Assembly (NCBI GenBank): GCA_024741835.1
Contig: JAENRP010000040.1
Coordinates: forward strand, 156,298-220,297
Direction of reading: 5' to 3'
From: Diplocarpon mali
Taxonomy: Eukaryota > Ascomycota > Leotiomycetes > Helotiales > Drepanopezizaceae
DNA: 64,000 nucleotides
Shown: positions 35,602 through 47,707 of the stretch, piece after piece
How the letters are laid out: every line of letters begins with the position of its first letter
Numbering within the stretch: the first letter of the stretch is position 1
Program-made: the position numbers and the translations under genes
Notes under the pieces: model-generated
What the model was told of the DNA's origin: nothing
Databases searched by the model: none
Seen by the model: only the letters and a program-made list of their open reading frames with translations

Positions 35602-35900
35602 TATTAGTACGCAGATTCCTATGCAAGAGGCAAGCTATCCTTATTCCTAGGGTCATCTTACATAGCTATACTATATGCGATATAAGGGGTTTTATATGTA
35701 TTTCAGACGGCTATTCAGCCGGAGGACCTTGGAAGGATATCTATATGCGGCTAAGAGGAAATATAGGAGGGAGGACATTCAGAGGTATAAAGGTACTATC
35801 TCGGTTATATAGAGATAGACAGATATTATAATAGATTCTTTTTAATAATAAGTACTTAATTATATTCATATGAATATCGATTACTAGTATAGAACCTATA
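35602..35900 (+). repeat. 3' LTR of Copia element B
   Basis: 299 bp, the same length as its partner. Begins TATTAGTACGCAG (RIP of TGTTGG) and ends AGAACCTATA. The mutation pattern is the reverse of the 5' LTR: the inner (left) part is mutated and the outer (right) part keeps its G/C bases. Confidence 0.93.
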
Positions 35901-35949
35901 TTATAGTATAAGAGTACCTCTGACTTAGCTATATTATAGCTTTTTACCC

Positions 35950-38941
35950 TTTTATATAGTTGTATTATAGATTTCCTCCCTATATATAGCTTTCCTATAG
36001 GTTTCCTCCCTTTATATAGCCTTCTTTTGTCGATTTTCGCTCTGGTAAGCCTATATAACCCTTGTATTTCTCGAAAGCGGGTCCTAGCAGAGCTTTTATA
36101 AGGGAATCTGCTATATTATCGTTTCCAGGTATATAAGCTACTATTATCTTGCCTTTAGCTACTATATCGTCTCTTATATAAAAGTGTCGAACGTCGATAT
36201 GCTTCGATTTAGCTGAAAATTTTCGTTCTTTAGTAAGAGATCTCGCTCCTTTATTATCGAGCTATAAATAAGGTAATCGATCGAGTTGTATATTAAGGTT
36301 AGCGAATAGCTTTAGCATCTAAGCTACCTCTCTTAAGCTATCAAAAGCCGCTATTATCTCAGCTTATTTACTACTTAAAGAAGTAGATTTTTACCTATTT
36401 GCAGTCCAGCTAATAACTCTTCTATTATACTTAATAAGCCAGCCTTAGAATGACTTCCTATTGTTCTCGATAGCTTAAGTAGCATCTGTATAAGCATCGA
36501 ATTGATTTGATTTGCCTTTTCCATATATAATTCCATCTTCGGCGGTCTTTTATAAGTATCGCAAGAGGGGTTTTATAGCTTAGAGGTGATCTTGTAAAGG
36601 GGTTGCTATATGCTATACTAATTGGCTAATAATATAGGAGATATCTGGCCTTATAAGGTTTAAGGGGTATATAATGCTTCTTATAATCTACTAGTAAAGT
36701 GAGATATCTTTAGGTTATAGTAGCTCGTTAGTATAAGCTTTATCTATACCTAATTTCCTTAATACTATACTAGCTAAGGCTAGTAGGTTGTTCCCTTTGC
36801 AATTAGCTATCCTAAATCTATTAAGAATCTTCTTAATATAGTCTGTTTAATGAATTCGTAGCGTTCTAGCCTTGCGATCTCGTTTAACTTATATTCTAAT
36901 AAAGGTGCTAATTAGCCCTAGGTCTTTTCCTTTTTAAGTATTGAGAATCTTCTTTTTAAGGTAATCGCAATCTTATTATTTTCCGATAATTAGCATATCA
37001 TCTATAAAGACTAATATATACGCAGTTGTATTATTAGCTTGATTTTCCTATATAAACAGATTTGGATCTGCTTTAGCGCTTCGTAGGCCAGCCTTCTCTA
37101 TTTCATCTTTGATTAGTAGCCACTATTCTTAAGGTGCTTGTTTTAAGCTGTATAATAACCTTAGAAGCTTGATATAGGCTTATTTTCCTTAAAGTTAAAG
37201 GTATAATTTATAGAATAGGTCGCATTTGTCGTCTAATAGTGCCATATATACGTCTTTAGCTAAGTACGCGTTTAAGAAGGCTGTATCGATATCAATTTGC
37301 TCGATTTCTAGGTCTCTTAAGGCTGCAAAGGCGAGTAGAACTCGTAGAGTTGTATGCCTAATAATGCTAGCAAAAGTATTAAAGTAATCTACCTTATACT
37401 ATTGCTTATAGCCTTTTAATACAATTTAAGCCTTCCTTTTTACTAATACTCTATTTATAATCTTATTTTATAGAACTAATTTCGATTTTATTAGCTTTCT
37501 TTTAATAGGAGGTTTATCTAATATTATTTTAAAGGTTCCTGCTGATTTTACAGCTTCGAATTCATTAAGTATTACTTCTCTTTATTCTTTTGGATTTTGA
37601 CTTAGCGCATTATATACTGATATTACCTCTATAGGAACAGTTGGTTGATTTCCTATAAAGGTCAACGCACTCTCTTAAGTATTAATCTCGCCAAATACTC
37701 GTTTTGGCTTTAGCTTTCTACCATACTATAAGATAAGAGTCTCTATTTGCTTTAGAACGCGTTAATCAGACGCTTTAGGGATGTTTTCTATCACCCTTTA
37801 AGGTTTAGTACCTCTTACTTTAGCTTTATTGCTATAGATTTGCCTATTTTCTAATGACTCTAACATTATAGGTCTTTTAGTACTATATACTCTCTTAGTT
37901 TTATATACTAGCCTCTTTATAACTTTTATAAAAGGTCTTTTAATAATATCTACTGGCCTTATAGGTCTTATTAAGCTTATAGTACTATATGCTAGCCTCT
38001 TATTCTAAGGTCTTTCCTATAGTTGTACTTCTCTTATATTATATATTAAGTATTTATCAAATTTGATATTAGCAAATATTAGTTCTTTTAGAGTCTTAAC
38101 GTTTAATAGCTTATACGTCTTTAAGCTTATTATACCTACGAGTATCTAAGCTCCTATTATAGTTCTTGACTCGAACTTACTTAGGCTATTTCCTCTATTA
38201 TTTAATAGGAACGCCTTAGACCTAAATACTCTAATTTTTAAAAGATCTTTAGTACGTTCTAAGTACGCCTTTAATAGAGTTAGGCCTTTTAGCTCTCTAA
38301 AAGGTAGAGCCTTCGTAGGCCTCCTATTCTTTAGCCTATAGGCCTACTCTATAGTATAGTACCATATATAGCTGTTCATCTTAGCGTTATATATGTAAGA
38401 GCGAGCTATTTTCGTAATTTCGTATATCCAACGTTCGATGATGCTATTTAAACTATACTTATAAGCAAGTGAAGGTTCTAAGGTCATACCTCCTTCTAAT
38501 AGCTATAGTAAGAATCTGCCTTTAAACTCTCTTATACTATTATCAGACCTCTAGTATACTACTAATATAGAGTTCTCTATCTCTAGTTGCTTCTTTAGGT
38601 CTTTGATTTTTAGCTGTATCTTATTAGCGCTCTTATTCTTTAGTAGCCTTATCTAACAGCATCTGCAGGTATCATCTACTACTAATAGGAAGTAGCAATA
38701 CCCCTTAATTAATAGCGGTAGTATTCCTAATATATTAGCGTAGAGTCTTCTATAGATCTTATCTATTCTTATATCTGTTTTCTTATTGAATTGCTCCTTT
38801 ATTCTGCCTGCTAAGTAGCTTTCGCAGTTTCTCTCTCCTTTAAGAGCGATTCGAGCTTCTATATTTAGGCTATAGTTATTATCGACTAGCTTCTTTAGCT
38901 TAGTATAGTTAAAGTGACCTAGTCTCTTATAAAGGAGCTTT
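35950..38941 (-). pseudogene. Degenerate integrase, reverse transcriptase and RNase H of Copia element A
   Basis: Read on the minus strand from right to left. An integrase core contains a DNS-type Asp region and SIIERWIYEITKIARS (the third catalytic acidic site) near 38400-38450. Reverse transcriptase motifs LLYSLKQAP and SKADPNLFIQENQ lie at about 37060-37180, with the catalytic FIDDMLIIGK at 36975-37017, both Asp residues intact. The RNase H tail reads DNIADSLIKALLGPAFEKYKG-like residues at 36060-36120. Stops are all of the TAA/TAG kind expected from CAA, CAG or TGG. The upstream half of this polyprotein is displaced 7.1 kb to the right by the Gypsy insertion. Confidence 0.88.
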
Positions 38942-38946
38942 GAATC

Positions 38947-39206
38947 TGTTACGGCCGCATCATATGCACATCACGTGAACGGTTATATCACGTGTCGAAG
39001 TCAGGTGCACGCTAACGCTAAGGTAGCAAGGTGGCTAGATCACGTACATGCTAGCGAAGCACCTGTACTTATTCTAAAAGAGCTCTATTAGGGACTCTCT
39101 CTTCTTCTTCATCTTTTCTTCTTAATTATATAGCGTACCTCTTAAGGTAATACAGTTAGCGTTATTCGATTCTCGCCTTTTATACGCTTAAGAGCAAGTT
39201 ATAATA
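38947..39206 (+). repeat. 5' LTR of Gypsy element C
   Basis: 260 bp, begins TGTTACGGCCGCATC and ends GTTATAATA (RIP of GTCGTGACA). The left half keeps CpG-rich and CACGTG-like sequence that is lost in the 3' copy, and the right half is mutated. Confidence 0.93.
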
Positions 39207-40199
39207 TAAGAAAAGATCAACTTAACCTCTGCTGAAAAGCTTAATATCTACCCCCTTTAGAATCGTCACTTCGAACTGCCTTAAGCAACTCGATCTCTCG
39301 ATCTCGATACTTCTACTACAAACTGCCCTAAGCAACTTATACGTAGCACCTAAATCTTACTAATCTAGTTTTTAAAGAAAGCTAAGTAATAACCTTCGAA
39401 TACAAGATTAGCTCGTTTTCTCGACTAATCTACTCCATTTTACAAACGGAAATTCACCTTTAATTTTAATTTAAAAAAAAAAAAAAAATCATTCACTATG
39501 CCCTCGCTTCGCTAGCGTAAGCTACTGCCTAGAGTAGTATAATAACTTTTCTCTTCTTAACTCTCTCCCTTCTTTATAAATACTCTATACTACTCTTTTT
39601 TATCGACTTTATACTCGTCGATAATATACTCATCGATAACTCTCCTTATACTCTTTAATACTCCCCCTTTTTTGCAAAAGCCTTAAATATAACTCGACTC
39701 CTTAAAGACCCCTCCTTGCGAATAAGTCATCGACCTTCTTTATACTTCCTATTAACCTATACTTATCGACAACTCTCCTTATACTCTTCGAAGCCTCTTA
39801 CTCCTTCCTTTAAAACACTTAAGTACGAAACTGAAGGACCTATACCTATATATATATATAAAGACTTAGTCAGCCTTAATAGGTTATACTATACTATTAG
39901 AGACTAGGTCAACTTTAGTAAAGTAATAAGCTTTAGATCCTCGAACCCTACTTCCCTGGATTTGCACTATACCCTTAGGCAATCTTATTATAACTCCTAA
40001 TTGGTAAAGAGACGTGATTCTAAAGTAAAACCTTCTTTCTTAAGATCTATAAACCTACAATACCTTAATATATACTCTACTAGAAGGCTTTAAGAATATA
40101 TATAACTCTGCTTATACTAATCTTCCCCCTTTTAAATAGGTTATTATTTAGCATTAGGTCCCTTTAGACTAAACTAAATAATATAAAGAGAGTTAGTAC

Positions 40200-41560
40200 T
40201 TATGACCTCTAATCTTATACCACTTAAGAGAAGTAAAAGGTTAACCGCACCTCTACTACTAGGCCTTACTGCCACTAGTTCTACAGGCCTTACTGCCATT
40301 AGTTCTACCAGTTCTATAGGCCTTACTACCAACCCTAGTCCTAGAGATATTCCCCCTCCTAAGCCTACTTAAGAAGAAACCTCTCCTAATACTAATTTCA
40401 CTCCTAGTCCTAGATTGCAAGTAGATTCTTAAAATACTCCCCTTTTATTAATTAAAGTTAAAGAAGAACTGACGTCTACCCTTACTATATCGGCCCCTCT
40501 CTTCTTAGCTACTTAATAGGCCGAAATCGCAAACCTTATTAGCGCTACTATAGCTGCTGCTTTTTAAAATAATACTACTGCCCCTTCTTCCTTAAGTGCT
40601 AGCCCTTAGAATACTCAGTCCCTTACCGCCGACTTGCTGCCTCCCTTAGACTATTACCTCTTGATCATCCGACCTTTAGTCTTAGCCGTCGACCCTTATT
40701 AAATTAAATACCCTTAAACCTATTTTAGCAACTATTAAGGCAAAATCATTTATAATACTTAGAAGATAGCTATAAAGGTGTTTATTTAAAAGTACTTAAG
40801 TAACTTCACTTTAAGAGAGGACTAGATTACTACCTACTTTAAGTATATAATAGGTAAAGCTTAAAACTTGATCTTATAATATATAGATCCTATCTTTACT
40901 AGTAAGTTTATATACGCTACTAATATCCTTAAGGTCTTAAATCAAAGGTTCTTTAACTATAATTATATTTAATCTGCTAAGCTTAAATATAGTAAGCTAA
41001 CTATAGGTTTAATATCCTATAATAAGTTCTGATCTAAGTTCGTTATCCTTATAATAGCTAGTAAGATCGATCAGTCTTACTAATTTGATAATATTTGTAA
41101 AAAGGTCTCCTTAGCTTTAAAGAACGACCTTTAAGTAAAGAAGTATAAAATAAATAATAATTATACTACTTTAAATAAGTTCTTAGCTATTGCGGACCGT
41201 AAGGCCTATAATATTAAATAAGAAGAAGCCTATAATGTTTAATAAGTCGCTCCTACTATCGCATTCTCCCTTTTAAAGGACCGCGTCCTTAGTATACTAA
41301 AAAGGGAGTTATAGAGACCTATAGCTATAGCTACTTCCTTAGCTCCCTATACTTGTTCCCCTTCGCCAGCGGCCTATTAAGAAAGGTCTACTAGCTTAAA
41401 GCTGTCGTCCGGTCTCTATTATAACTACAGAGCCCTTAGTCACTATATAACGGACTGCCTTAAGCTAAAGAAGTAGGGTAGGTTTATAATAGCTAAAGTT
41501 GAGATAGAAAACGACCTACTATTAGGAAACTGCTAAGCTATAGTAAAGACTCTTACTATA
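40200..41560 (+). pseudogene. Degenerate Gag of Gypsy element C
   Basis: Follows the 5' LTR and an AT-rich leader. A Thr/Pro/Ser-rich N-terminal stretch (around 40230-40450) precedes capsid-like sequence with many TAA/TAG stops. At about 41413-41462 a zinc knuckle is recognisable as YYNYRALSHYITDC: spacing is that of C-x2-C-x4-H-x4-C, but the first two Cys are Tyr, the result of TGY-to-TAY changes. Boundaries are approximate. Confidence 0.7.
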
Positions 41561-41599
41561 ATATAAGTTATAATTTATAAAAAGACTTGGATTTTGATT

Positions 41600-44500
41600 C
41601 TCGCCTATTAATAGGCGGCTGCCAGTTCTTAGTTCTTATAGAATTAGCTTAAAATGGATTATTTATTAAAATAGTTGCTTATATTAATAGTAGAGCTAAT
41701 ATTTTCGGTATTATTAAGACGTCTTTAGTATACTAGCTCTCTTAAAGACTTAGGGTAAAGTTTATTAAACTGCCTAAACCGATTACCCCTACTAGCTATA
41801 ATAGCCTTAAGGGAGAAACCATTTAATTCGCTATCTTACTTACCTTTATAATCGATAGGTAACGAATAAACTTCCCTTTCCTAATCATAAGCTTAAGAGC
41901 TACTGACGTTTTAATTAGTAGGAAGTTCTTAAAGTATTATAACTTTAAATAATCCTATAGAAAGGGAAAAAATAGTATCTCTTAGCCTAAAGATATACCT
42001 ATTATTCCCTACTTTAATTAACGTATATTAATCGATCTCTTATAGCTAATAAAACCCTTAATGGCCTAGTAAGACGTCGATCATTAAGCAGCTATAATAG
42101 ATGCTAAGGACAAAGACCTAAGAATGGCCTAAGCCCAGCTCTTAGTGCTAGTAAGCAAGAACTCGAATCCTACTCCTAATCCCGGCCTATAAGTGAAAAT
42201 TGCAAACTTGAATCCTACTCCTAGTCCTAGCTTGCGAATGGCCTCTTATAGACTTAAGGATAGCAGTTTCTTTAAAGACTTAAAAAGAGATCTGAACTAT
42301 ATAAAGAAGGCCTTGCTAAGAGTACTAGACCCCTTGCTCCCTCTTTTAGTAAAGAGAACCGCTCCTTTAAAGACGGCTTACTAAATTAGCCTAATCTTAG
42401 CCTTAGTAATCGGCGCCCTCTACTACCGCTTTATAACTAAGGTAAGATAAGCTATATAAACTTAAGAACTGGCGCTTAAAGAGTTCATATTTATAAGCTC
42501 TATTTATAATTTAAACTAAGAAATCAATTGCTAAGAATCGGTTAAGCAAGCTGAAATTAGCTCCCTTAGCCTTAGTTCGGCATTATAAGCTAAGTATAAG
42601 AGCAACGATAAGCTAATAGATTAGAAGCTCCTGCCTTAATATGCTAAGTTTAAGAATGTCTTTAGTCGCTAGGCCTTTGATTAGCTGCTGGAACCCAGAC
42701 TAGGGATAGATTATAAAATCGAGCTAATAGGCGAGAACAACTTGATAATCGAACCCCTTTGCCGCCTTATTAATGAATAGCTCTTAAAGGTCAAGAGCTA
42801 TATTTTCGAAAACCTATATAAAGGATTTATTAAAGCTTTGAGTTCCTTTTAAGCAGCCCTAATCCTCTTTATTAGAAAAACTAATAGCTCTTTACATTTA
42901 TATATCAATTATCGGAAATTGAACGCCTTAATAAAGAAAGACCCCTACCTAATTCTACTTATTAATAAGATAATAGCATATATATTAAAAGCTTATATTT
43001 TTATAAAAATCGATATATAATAAGCCTTCTACTATATTTGTATATTAGCTAACGCAGAGGACCTAACTACCTTTCGCACGCGTTATAGAACCTATAAATA
43101 TAAGGTTTTGCCATTTAGGCTAATAAATAGGCCTGCTACCTTTTAAAGGTTTATTAATAATATTCTCTTTAACTACTTTAATAATTTCTACTCTACTAAC
43201 TTAAATGATATTCTAATCTACTTAAAAAACTCCTTTAACTATAAGATTTATATTAAGAAGATCTTAGGAATTCTTTAACACTATAGCCTATAAGTAAATA
43301 TTAAGAAAAGCGAGTTTAGGGTTACTAAGATTAGGTTCCTAGGGTTTATTATTAAAGTTTATAGAATTGAGGTAGACCTTAATAAGGTTTTAATCATTTA
43401 AGAGTAGAAATATATTAAGAATATATATAGCGTATAAAGCTTCTTAAGGTTCTATAATTTCTACTGAAGGTTTATTTAAGGCTATAGCTATATCTGCCGA
43501 CCCTTAATAGCTCTTATAAGAAACATTCCTTTTAATTTTAATAATGCTTATAAGGAAGCTTAGGAAGCTCTGCGCTTAAGCCTTTAAACGACCTCGATCT
43601 TATGCTACTATTACCTTTAAAAGTAGATAAGGCTTAAGACCGACGCCTTTAATAGAATAGTCGCCAGTATACTCTCTTAGCTTTAGGAAGATAATAACTA
43701 CTACTTAATCGGGTACTTCTTAAAGACTATAAATAACGCTAAGCTGAATTACCCTATTTATAATAAGGAGCTCCTAGCGATTTTTAAATCGTTCTACTAA
43801 TATAAGGTAAAGCTACTTAAGGCTTAGAAAATAGTATACGTATATATAAATCATAAAGCCCTTAAGTACTTTATAATAATTAAGGACTTAATAGCCTGGC
43901 AGGCTTGCTAGGCGGAGTTCTTCGCTGATTTCAACTTCCTTATTATATACTGAATAGGTATAATAAATACGCTAGCTGATATACTCTAACATTAAGACTA
44001 GGAGCTAACCCCTCTTAAGGCTAGGAAATAAGCTTTACGCTATTAGCAGCTCTTACCTAACGACAAGCTCTTTATAGAAGTACTTGCTACTAAAGGCAAT
44101 TCTACTCCTAAGCCCGGCCTATAGGTAACTTTAGTATAAATCAATTCCACTCTTAAGCCCGGCCTATAAGTAATGATTATACTAATCGCGCTAATAGAGG
44201 CATCTGCCGACCTAACGTTTAAGGTCAAGTATAATATAGCAAACTACTATATTATCGATAAAGTTATTTAAGCTAATAAGACCTCCCTTAAGCTATAGAA
44301 GTTCTAAGATAAGGTATAGAGCTATAGCCTCGACTATAAACTCAGCTAAGGCAAACTCTTCTTTTAAGGTAGACTTATTATGCTATCTTAACCTCCTAAA
44401 CTATAGATAGCCCTAATTTATTATATATATAAGTAACCTTGCGTCGCATACATTAGAATTAGGAAAATAAGACTTCTAATAGGAAGAAAATACTATTAGA

Positions 44501-45810
44501 AAAGCCTTAGTAGTAATATTAGCACTTATATCTAGAACTATTATTATTTAAGAATAAAAGCTTATTATAATAAGACCTCCGGTTTCCTATAACCCTTGCC
44601 AATTCCTAAATAAGCTTACTAATACTTAATAATAGATTTTATAGAGCTTTCGCTTAACGAACTCAGCTATGACTTTACATTAATGATAATAAACCGATTA
44701 TTAAAGAAGGTAGTATCGATCCTATACTATAAGACAGTTGATGCAAAAGGCTTTGCAAAGTTGTTTTTAATTCACTAGATACGCTATTTCGGCATACCTG
44801 ACTCAATTCTATTAGATAGAGGTGCCTAATTCGTCTCTACCTTTTGGAAAGAATTCTATTAGATATTAAGTATAAAGGTTAAGCTAACTATAGCTTATAA
44901 CCCTAATATCGACAGCTAAACTGAGATTATAAACTAGTACTTAAAATAACGCCTTAGACCGTTCTACTTATACTACTAAGATAATTAGAGTCGTCTCTTG
45001 CTTTTAATAGATATTACCCAATTGACTTTGCCTTATGAATCGCTAGGGCAAATTTCCCCTTTCCAAGTGCTAAATAGCTATAAAGCTCGCTCCTCTTAGA
45101 ATTTAATTAACCTAAAGCCTTTATAAATAGTAATTAAGAGAGTAAATCGTAAAACAGCGCTCTGCATAGTTACTAAAGCTTAAAAAGTAATCCAATTTAC
45201 TTAATCATCTCTTTAAGTATAATAGGCTAAAATGAAACAGCTTGCAGACCTTTACTGCTAGCCAGTTGATTAGACTATAAGAGATAATATACTAATTAGT
45301 ACTAAAAACTAGAAGCTCGATCGGCCGAGCTGGAAGCTCTCTAATAAGTAGTACGGCCTAATAAAAGTACTAGAAAAGCTAGGAGAAAGCTAGAAGCTAC
45401 AATTGCCCGATTCGCTCTATTCGATCTACCATATTTTCCACTCGCACTCATTGCGTAAATACGTTTAAAACCCCCTACTAGGATAAGTTTAGGAACCTCC
45501 TACCTTAATTAAAGTACTACTAGAACAGAAGGAGTAGGAGATAAAAGCAATAATTAGATCTTATATTTAAGCTTAGAAGCTCGAATATTAGATTAAGTAG
45601 AAAGGAGCTAATAAAGACCTTAAATAGTACCTATACTCTAACGCTATAATAGCGCCGTATGCTATTCGAGACTTCTATCTAAAAAACGTTTAAGCTAAAG
45701 GGCCACTAAGGGCGCTATCAAGCTAGCTTAGGTCATATGATAATAGAGTTGACGATTATAAGGACCTAGAGGATAATACGCCTATAAATATAACTGCGCA
45801 AGCGCAGTTT
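41600..45810 (+). pseudogene. Degenerate Pol of Gypsy element C (protease, RT, RNase H, integrase, chromodomain)
   Basis: Reverse transcriptase shows YINYRKLNALIKKDPYL (about 42900), FRTRYRTYKYKVLPF and, at 43186-43221, NLNDILIY in place of the usual YLDD core, so a catalytic Asp is changed to Asn. RNase H-like sequence follows near 43570-43990. The integrase core lies around 44620-44920 (IIDFIELS, DSILLDRGA and a later acidic position), with post-core sequence after it. A chromodomain-like segment at about 45540-45690 reads EIKAIIRS and a KLEY.IK.KG core in which Trp/Gln codons are stops. The order and chromodomain define a chromovirus that would target heterochromatin. Confidence 0.87.
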
Positions 45811-45828
45811 TTTAAAGGGAGGAGGTAG

Positions 45829-46086
45829 TATTATAGCCGTATTATATACATATTATATAAACGGTTATATTATATATCAAAGTCAAGTGCATACTAACGC
45901 TAAGGTAGCGAGGTAGCTAGATCATATATACGCTAGCAAAGCACCTATACTTATTCTGGAGGAGCTCTACTAAGGACTCTCTTCTTCTTCATCTTTTCTT
46001 CTCAATTACATAGCGTACCTCTTGAGGTAATACAGTCAGCATCATTCGATTCTCGCCTTCTGTACGCTCAAGAGCAAGTCGTGACA
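45829..46086 (+). repeat. 3' LTR of Gypsy element C
   Basis: 258 bp, begins TATTATAGCC (RIP of TGTTACGGCC) and ends GTCGTGACA. The left half is heavily mutated and the right half nearly intact, the mirror image of the 5' LTR. Confidence 0.93.
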
Positions 46087-46091
46087 GAATC

Positions 46092-47530
46092 CGTTTTATT
46101 CGAGTTTTGCGGTATTATTTCTATATTAATTAGTTCTAAAGGTTGTATAAAGCTAAGGTTTATAGCCTTTTTATCTGCTTTAGTTGCAATAGCAGTATGC
46201 GATTAAGATAAAGTAAATAATCTATTAAGCTATAGTATAGTAAATACTATATCGTCGCCTTAATACCCTTTTGCCTCTTCTTTACTAAAGATTATAGTAA
46301 TATTATTATCGCCAAGCTTTAAGACTGATATAAGTCGAATATTGCCAAATAATAGAACGTATTATATATTATATAGCGTTAGTTTATTATTAATAATACA
46401 GTCTCTATAGCTAATTGCTTTTAAGAGCGCGCCGTTTGCTATTTTGACTTACTTTAAATTATTCTACTTCTTAATTTTAATAAAATCGTTCTATATATTA
46501 GAGAAGTGTCTTATAGTACCAAAGTCTACTTTTTAAGAAGGCTAATCTATCTTTAAGCTTAAAGCTGTCTTAATAGCTTCTATTATTAAAGTAACTTTAC
46601 GTTTTAAGGAATAAGAGTAGATAGATGAGGTTATATTATCTTTAGCCATTTAAGCTCTGGCTTTATCTCCTCCTCTCTTCTTTAATTAGCACTCTGCTTT
46701 CTAATAGCTAGGTTTACCGCAATTATAACACTTTCCTCCTCTTTCTCCCTTTTATATTCCTCCTTATTATATTCCTCCTCTTCCTTTATTACCTCTGCCT
46801 CTGTATCTGCCTCTACCTCTATCTCTGCCTCTACTGCTATCTCTGCTACTATCTCTACTGCGGCCTCCTCCTCTTGCGAGGTAGGCCTTAGCAATCAACG
46901 CAGCTGTTTGTATAAATATAAGTGCTACCTTTAGCTCTTGTCTATACGTTACTTCGTACTCTTAAATTGCGACAATTGTCTTTTATAAAGTTGTAAAAGA
47001 GGTTTTAAAGTTAATTATAATTAAACTCTATATTCTAACTATTAGAAGACTATTAAGCAATTGCTTTTTCATTTGGGTATTATTAAGAGGGTTGCTATAG
47101 CCTTAAAGGAGAGCTTAAATACTCTTAAGTCATAGGATATAGTTATTAAACGACTTAGAGTAAGGAATATACTTGGCCTTATTAAACTATTTGATTAAGT
47201 TTATATAAGTCTTAGAGTTCTCGATAAGTTTGCTCTCTCTTGCTTTAAGAGCATTCTAAAGAGCGTAAGTATCGTTAACTATAATTTAAGTGCGATACTT
47301 TCTATTAAAGCTAAGGGTAAGGCCTTTAGCTATAGTAGCTATAGCCTCTTAGTTCTTCTTTTCCTATTTACCTTTAGATTTAGCAGATTTCGGAGGAATA
47401 GGGCCGATGGCTTATTAAAGATAGCCATTTATAGCCAAGTTTTAAATAGTAGCTAGTTCCTATTCCTAATAGTTAGACCAATTGAGCTTGATCTTAGCGT
47501 CGTTATTCTTAGTAGTCTTCTTAATCATTT
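46092..47530 (-). pseudogene. Degenerate Gag and protease region of Copia element A
   Basis: Minus strand. The frame begins with MIKKTTKNN at about 47529 and continues with IKLNWSNY (the NG.NY motif of Copia Gag) and later LIENSKTYINLIK-type helical sequence. A Glu-rich simple-repeat region (46750-46880) precedes the zinc knuckle CYNCGKPSY.KAEC at about 46690-46735, where the His is Tyr and a Gln is a stop. Protease-like sequence follows toward 46092, where the Gypsy element interrupts the gene. A 70-codon frame (46682-46894) survives only because of the Glu-rich repeat. Confidence 0.8.
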
Positions 47531-47707
47531 TTATTAAATTAGGGTTATTTTAAAAAAGGGGTAAAAAAAAAAATAAGGGTAAAAAGGGGAAGAAGGTGTA
47601 TATATATAGGGGTATATAAAGAGGTATTATATAATTGTATTTTACTAAGAAGCAGGTTCAAGATTAGAGAGATTGATTAAGTTAATCGATTCTAGGAATT
47701 GCTACTA

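Larger units (their letters stand above)
27876..35900 (+). mobile_element. Nested Ty1/Copia LTR retrotransposon (element B), RIP-mutated
   Basis: An 8,025-bp element with 299-bp LTRs inserted in the 3' part of Copia A. It is flanked by TTATA on both sides (27871-27875 and 35901-35905). A primer-site-like TGGTAGCACC sits 8 bases after the 5' LTR. Gag-like sequence, protease, integrase, a reverse transcriptase with QTDDTLIL-type residues (reading RI.TDDTLIL) and RNase H follow in plus orientation, all interrupted by TAA/TAG. Pol ends near 33870, leaving about 1.7 kb of unexplained sequence before the 3' LTR, so the element is longer than a usual Copia. Confidence 0.93.
38947..46086 (+). mobile_element. 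Nested Ty3/Gypsy chromovirus (element C), RIP-mutated
   Basis: A 7,140-bp element inserted in the pol gene of Copia A and flanked by GAATC (38942-38946 and 46087-46091). LTRs are 260 and 258 bp. A polypurine tract (AAAGGGAGGAGGTAG) lies directly before the 3' LTR. Gag with a zinc-knuckle remnant, protease region, reverse transcriptase, RNase H, integrase and a C-terminal chromodomain-like segment occur in Gypsy order, which identifies a chromovirus. Every gene is broken by stops, so it cannot move on its own. Confidence 0.93.

Noticed and set aside
46682..46894. Glu-rich 70-codon minus ORF as a separate gene
   Set aside because: It is the simple-repeat part of Copia A Gag, directly followed by the mutated zinc knuckle.
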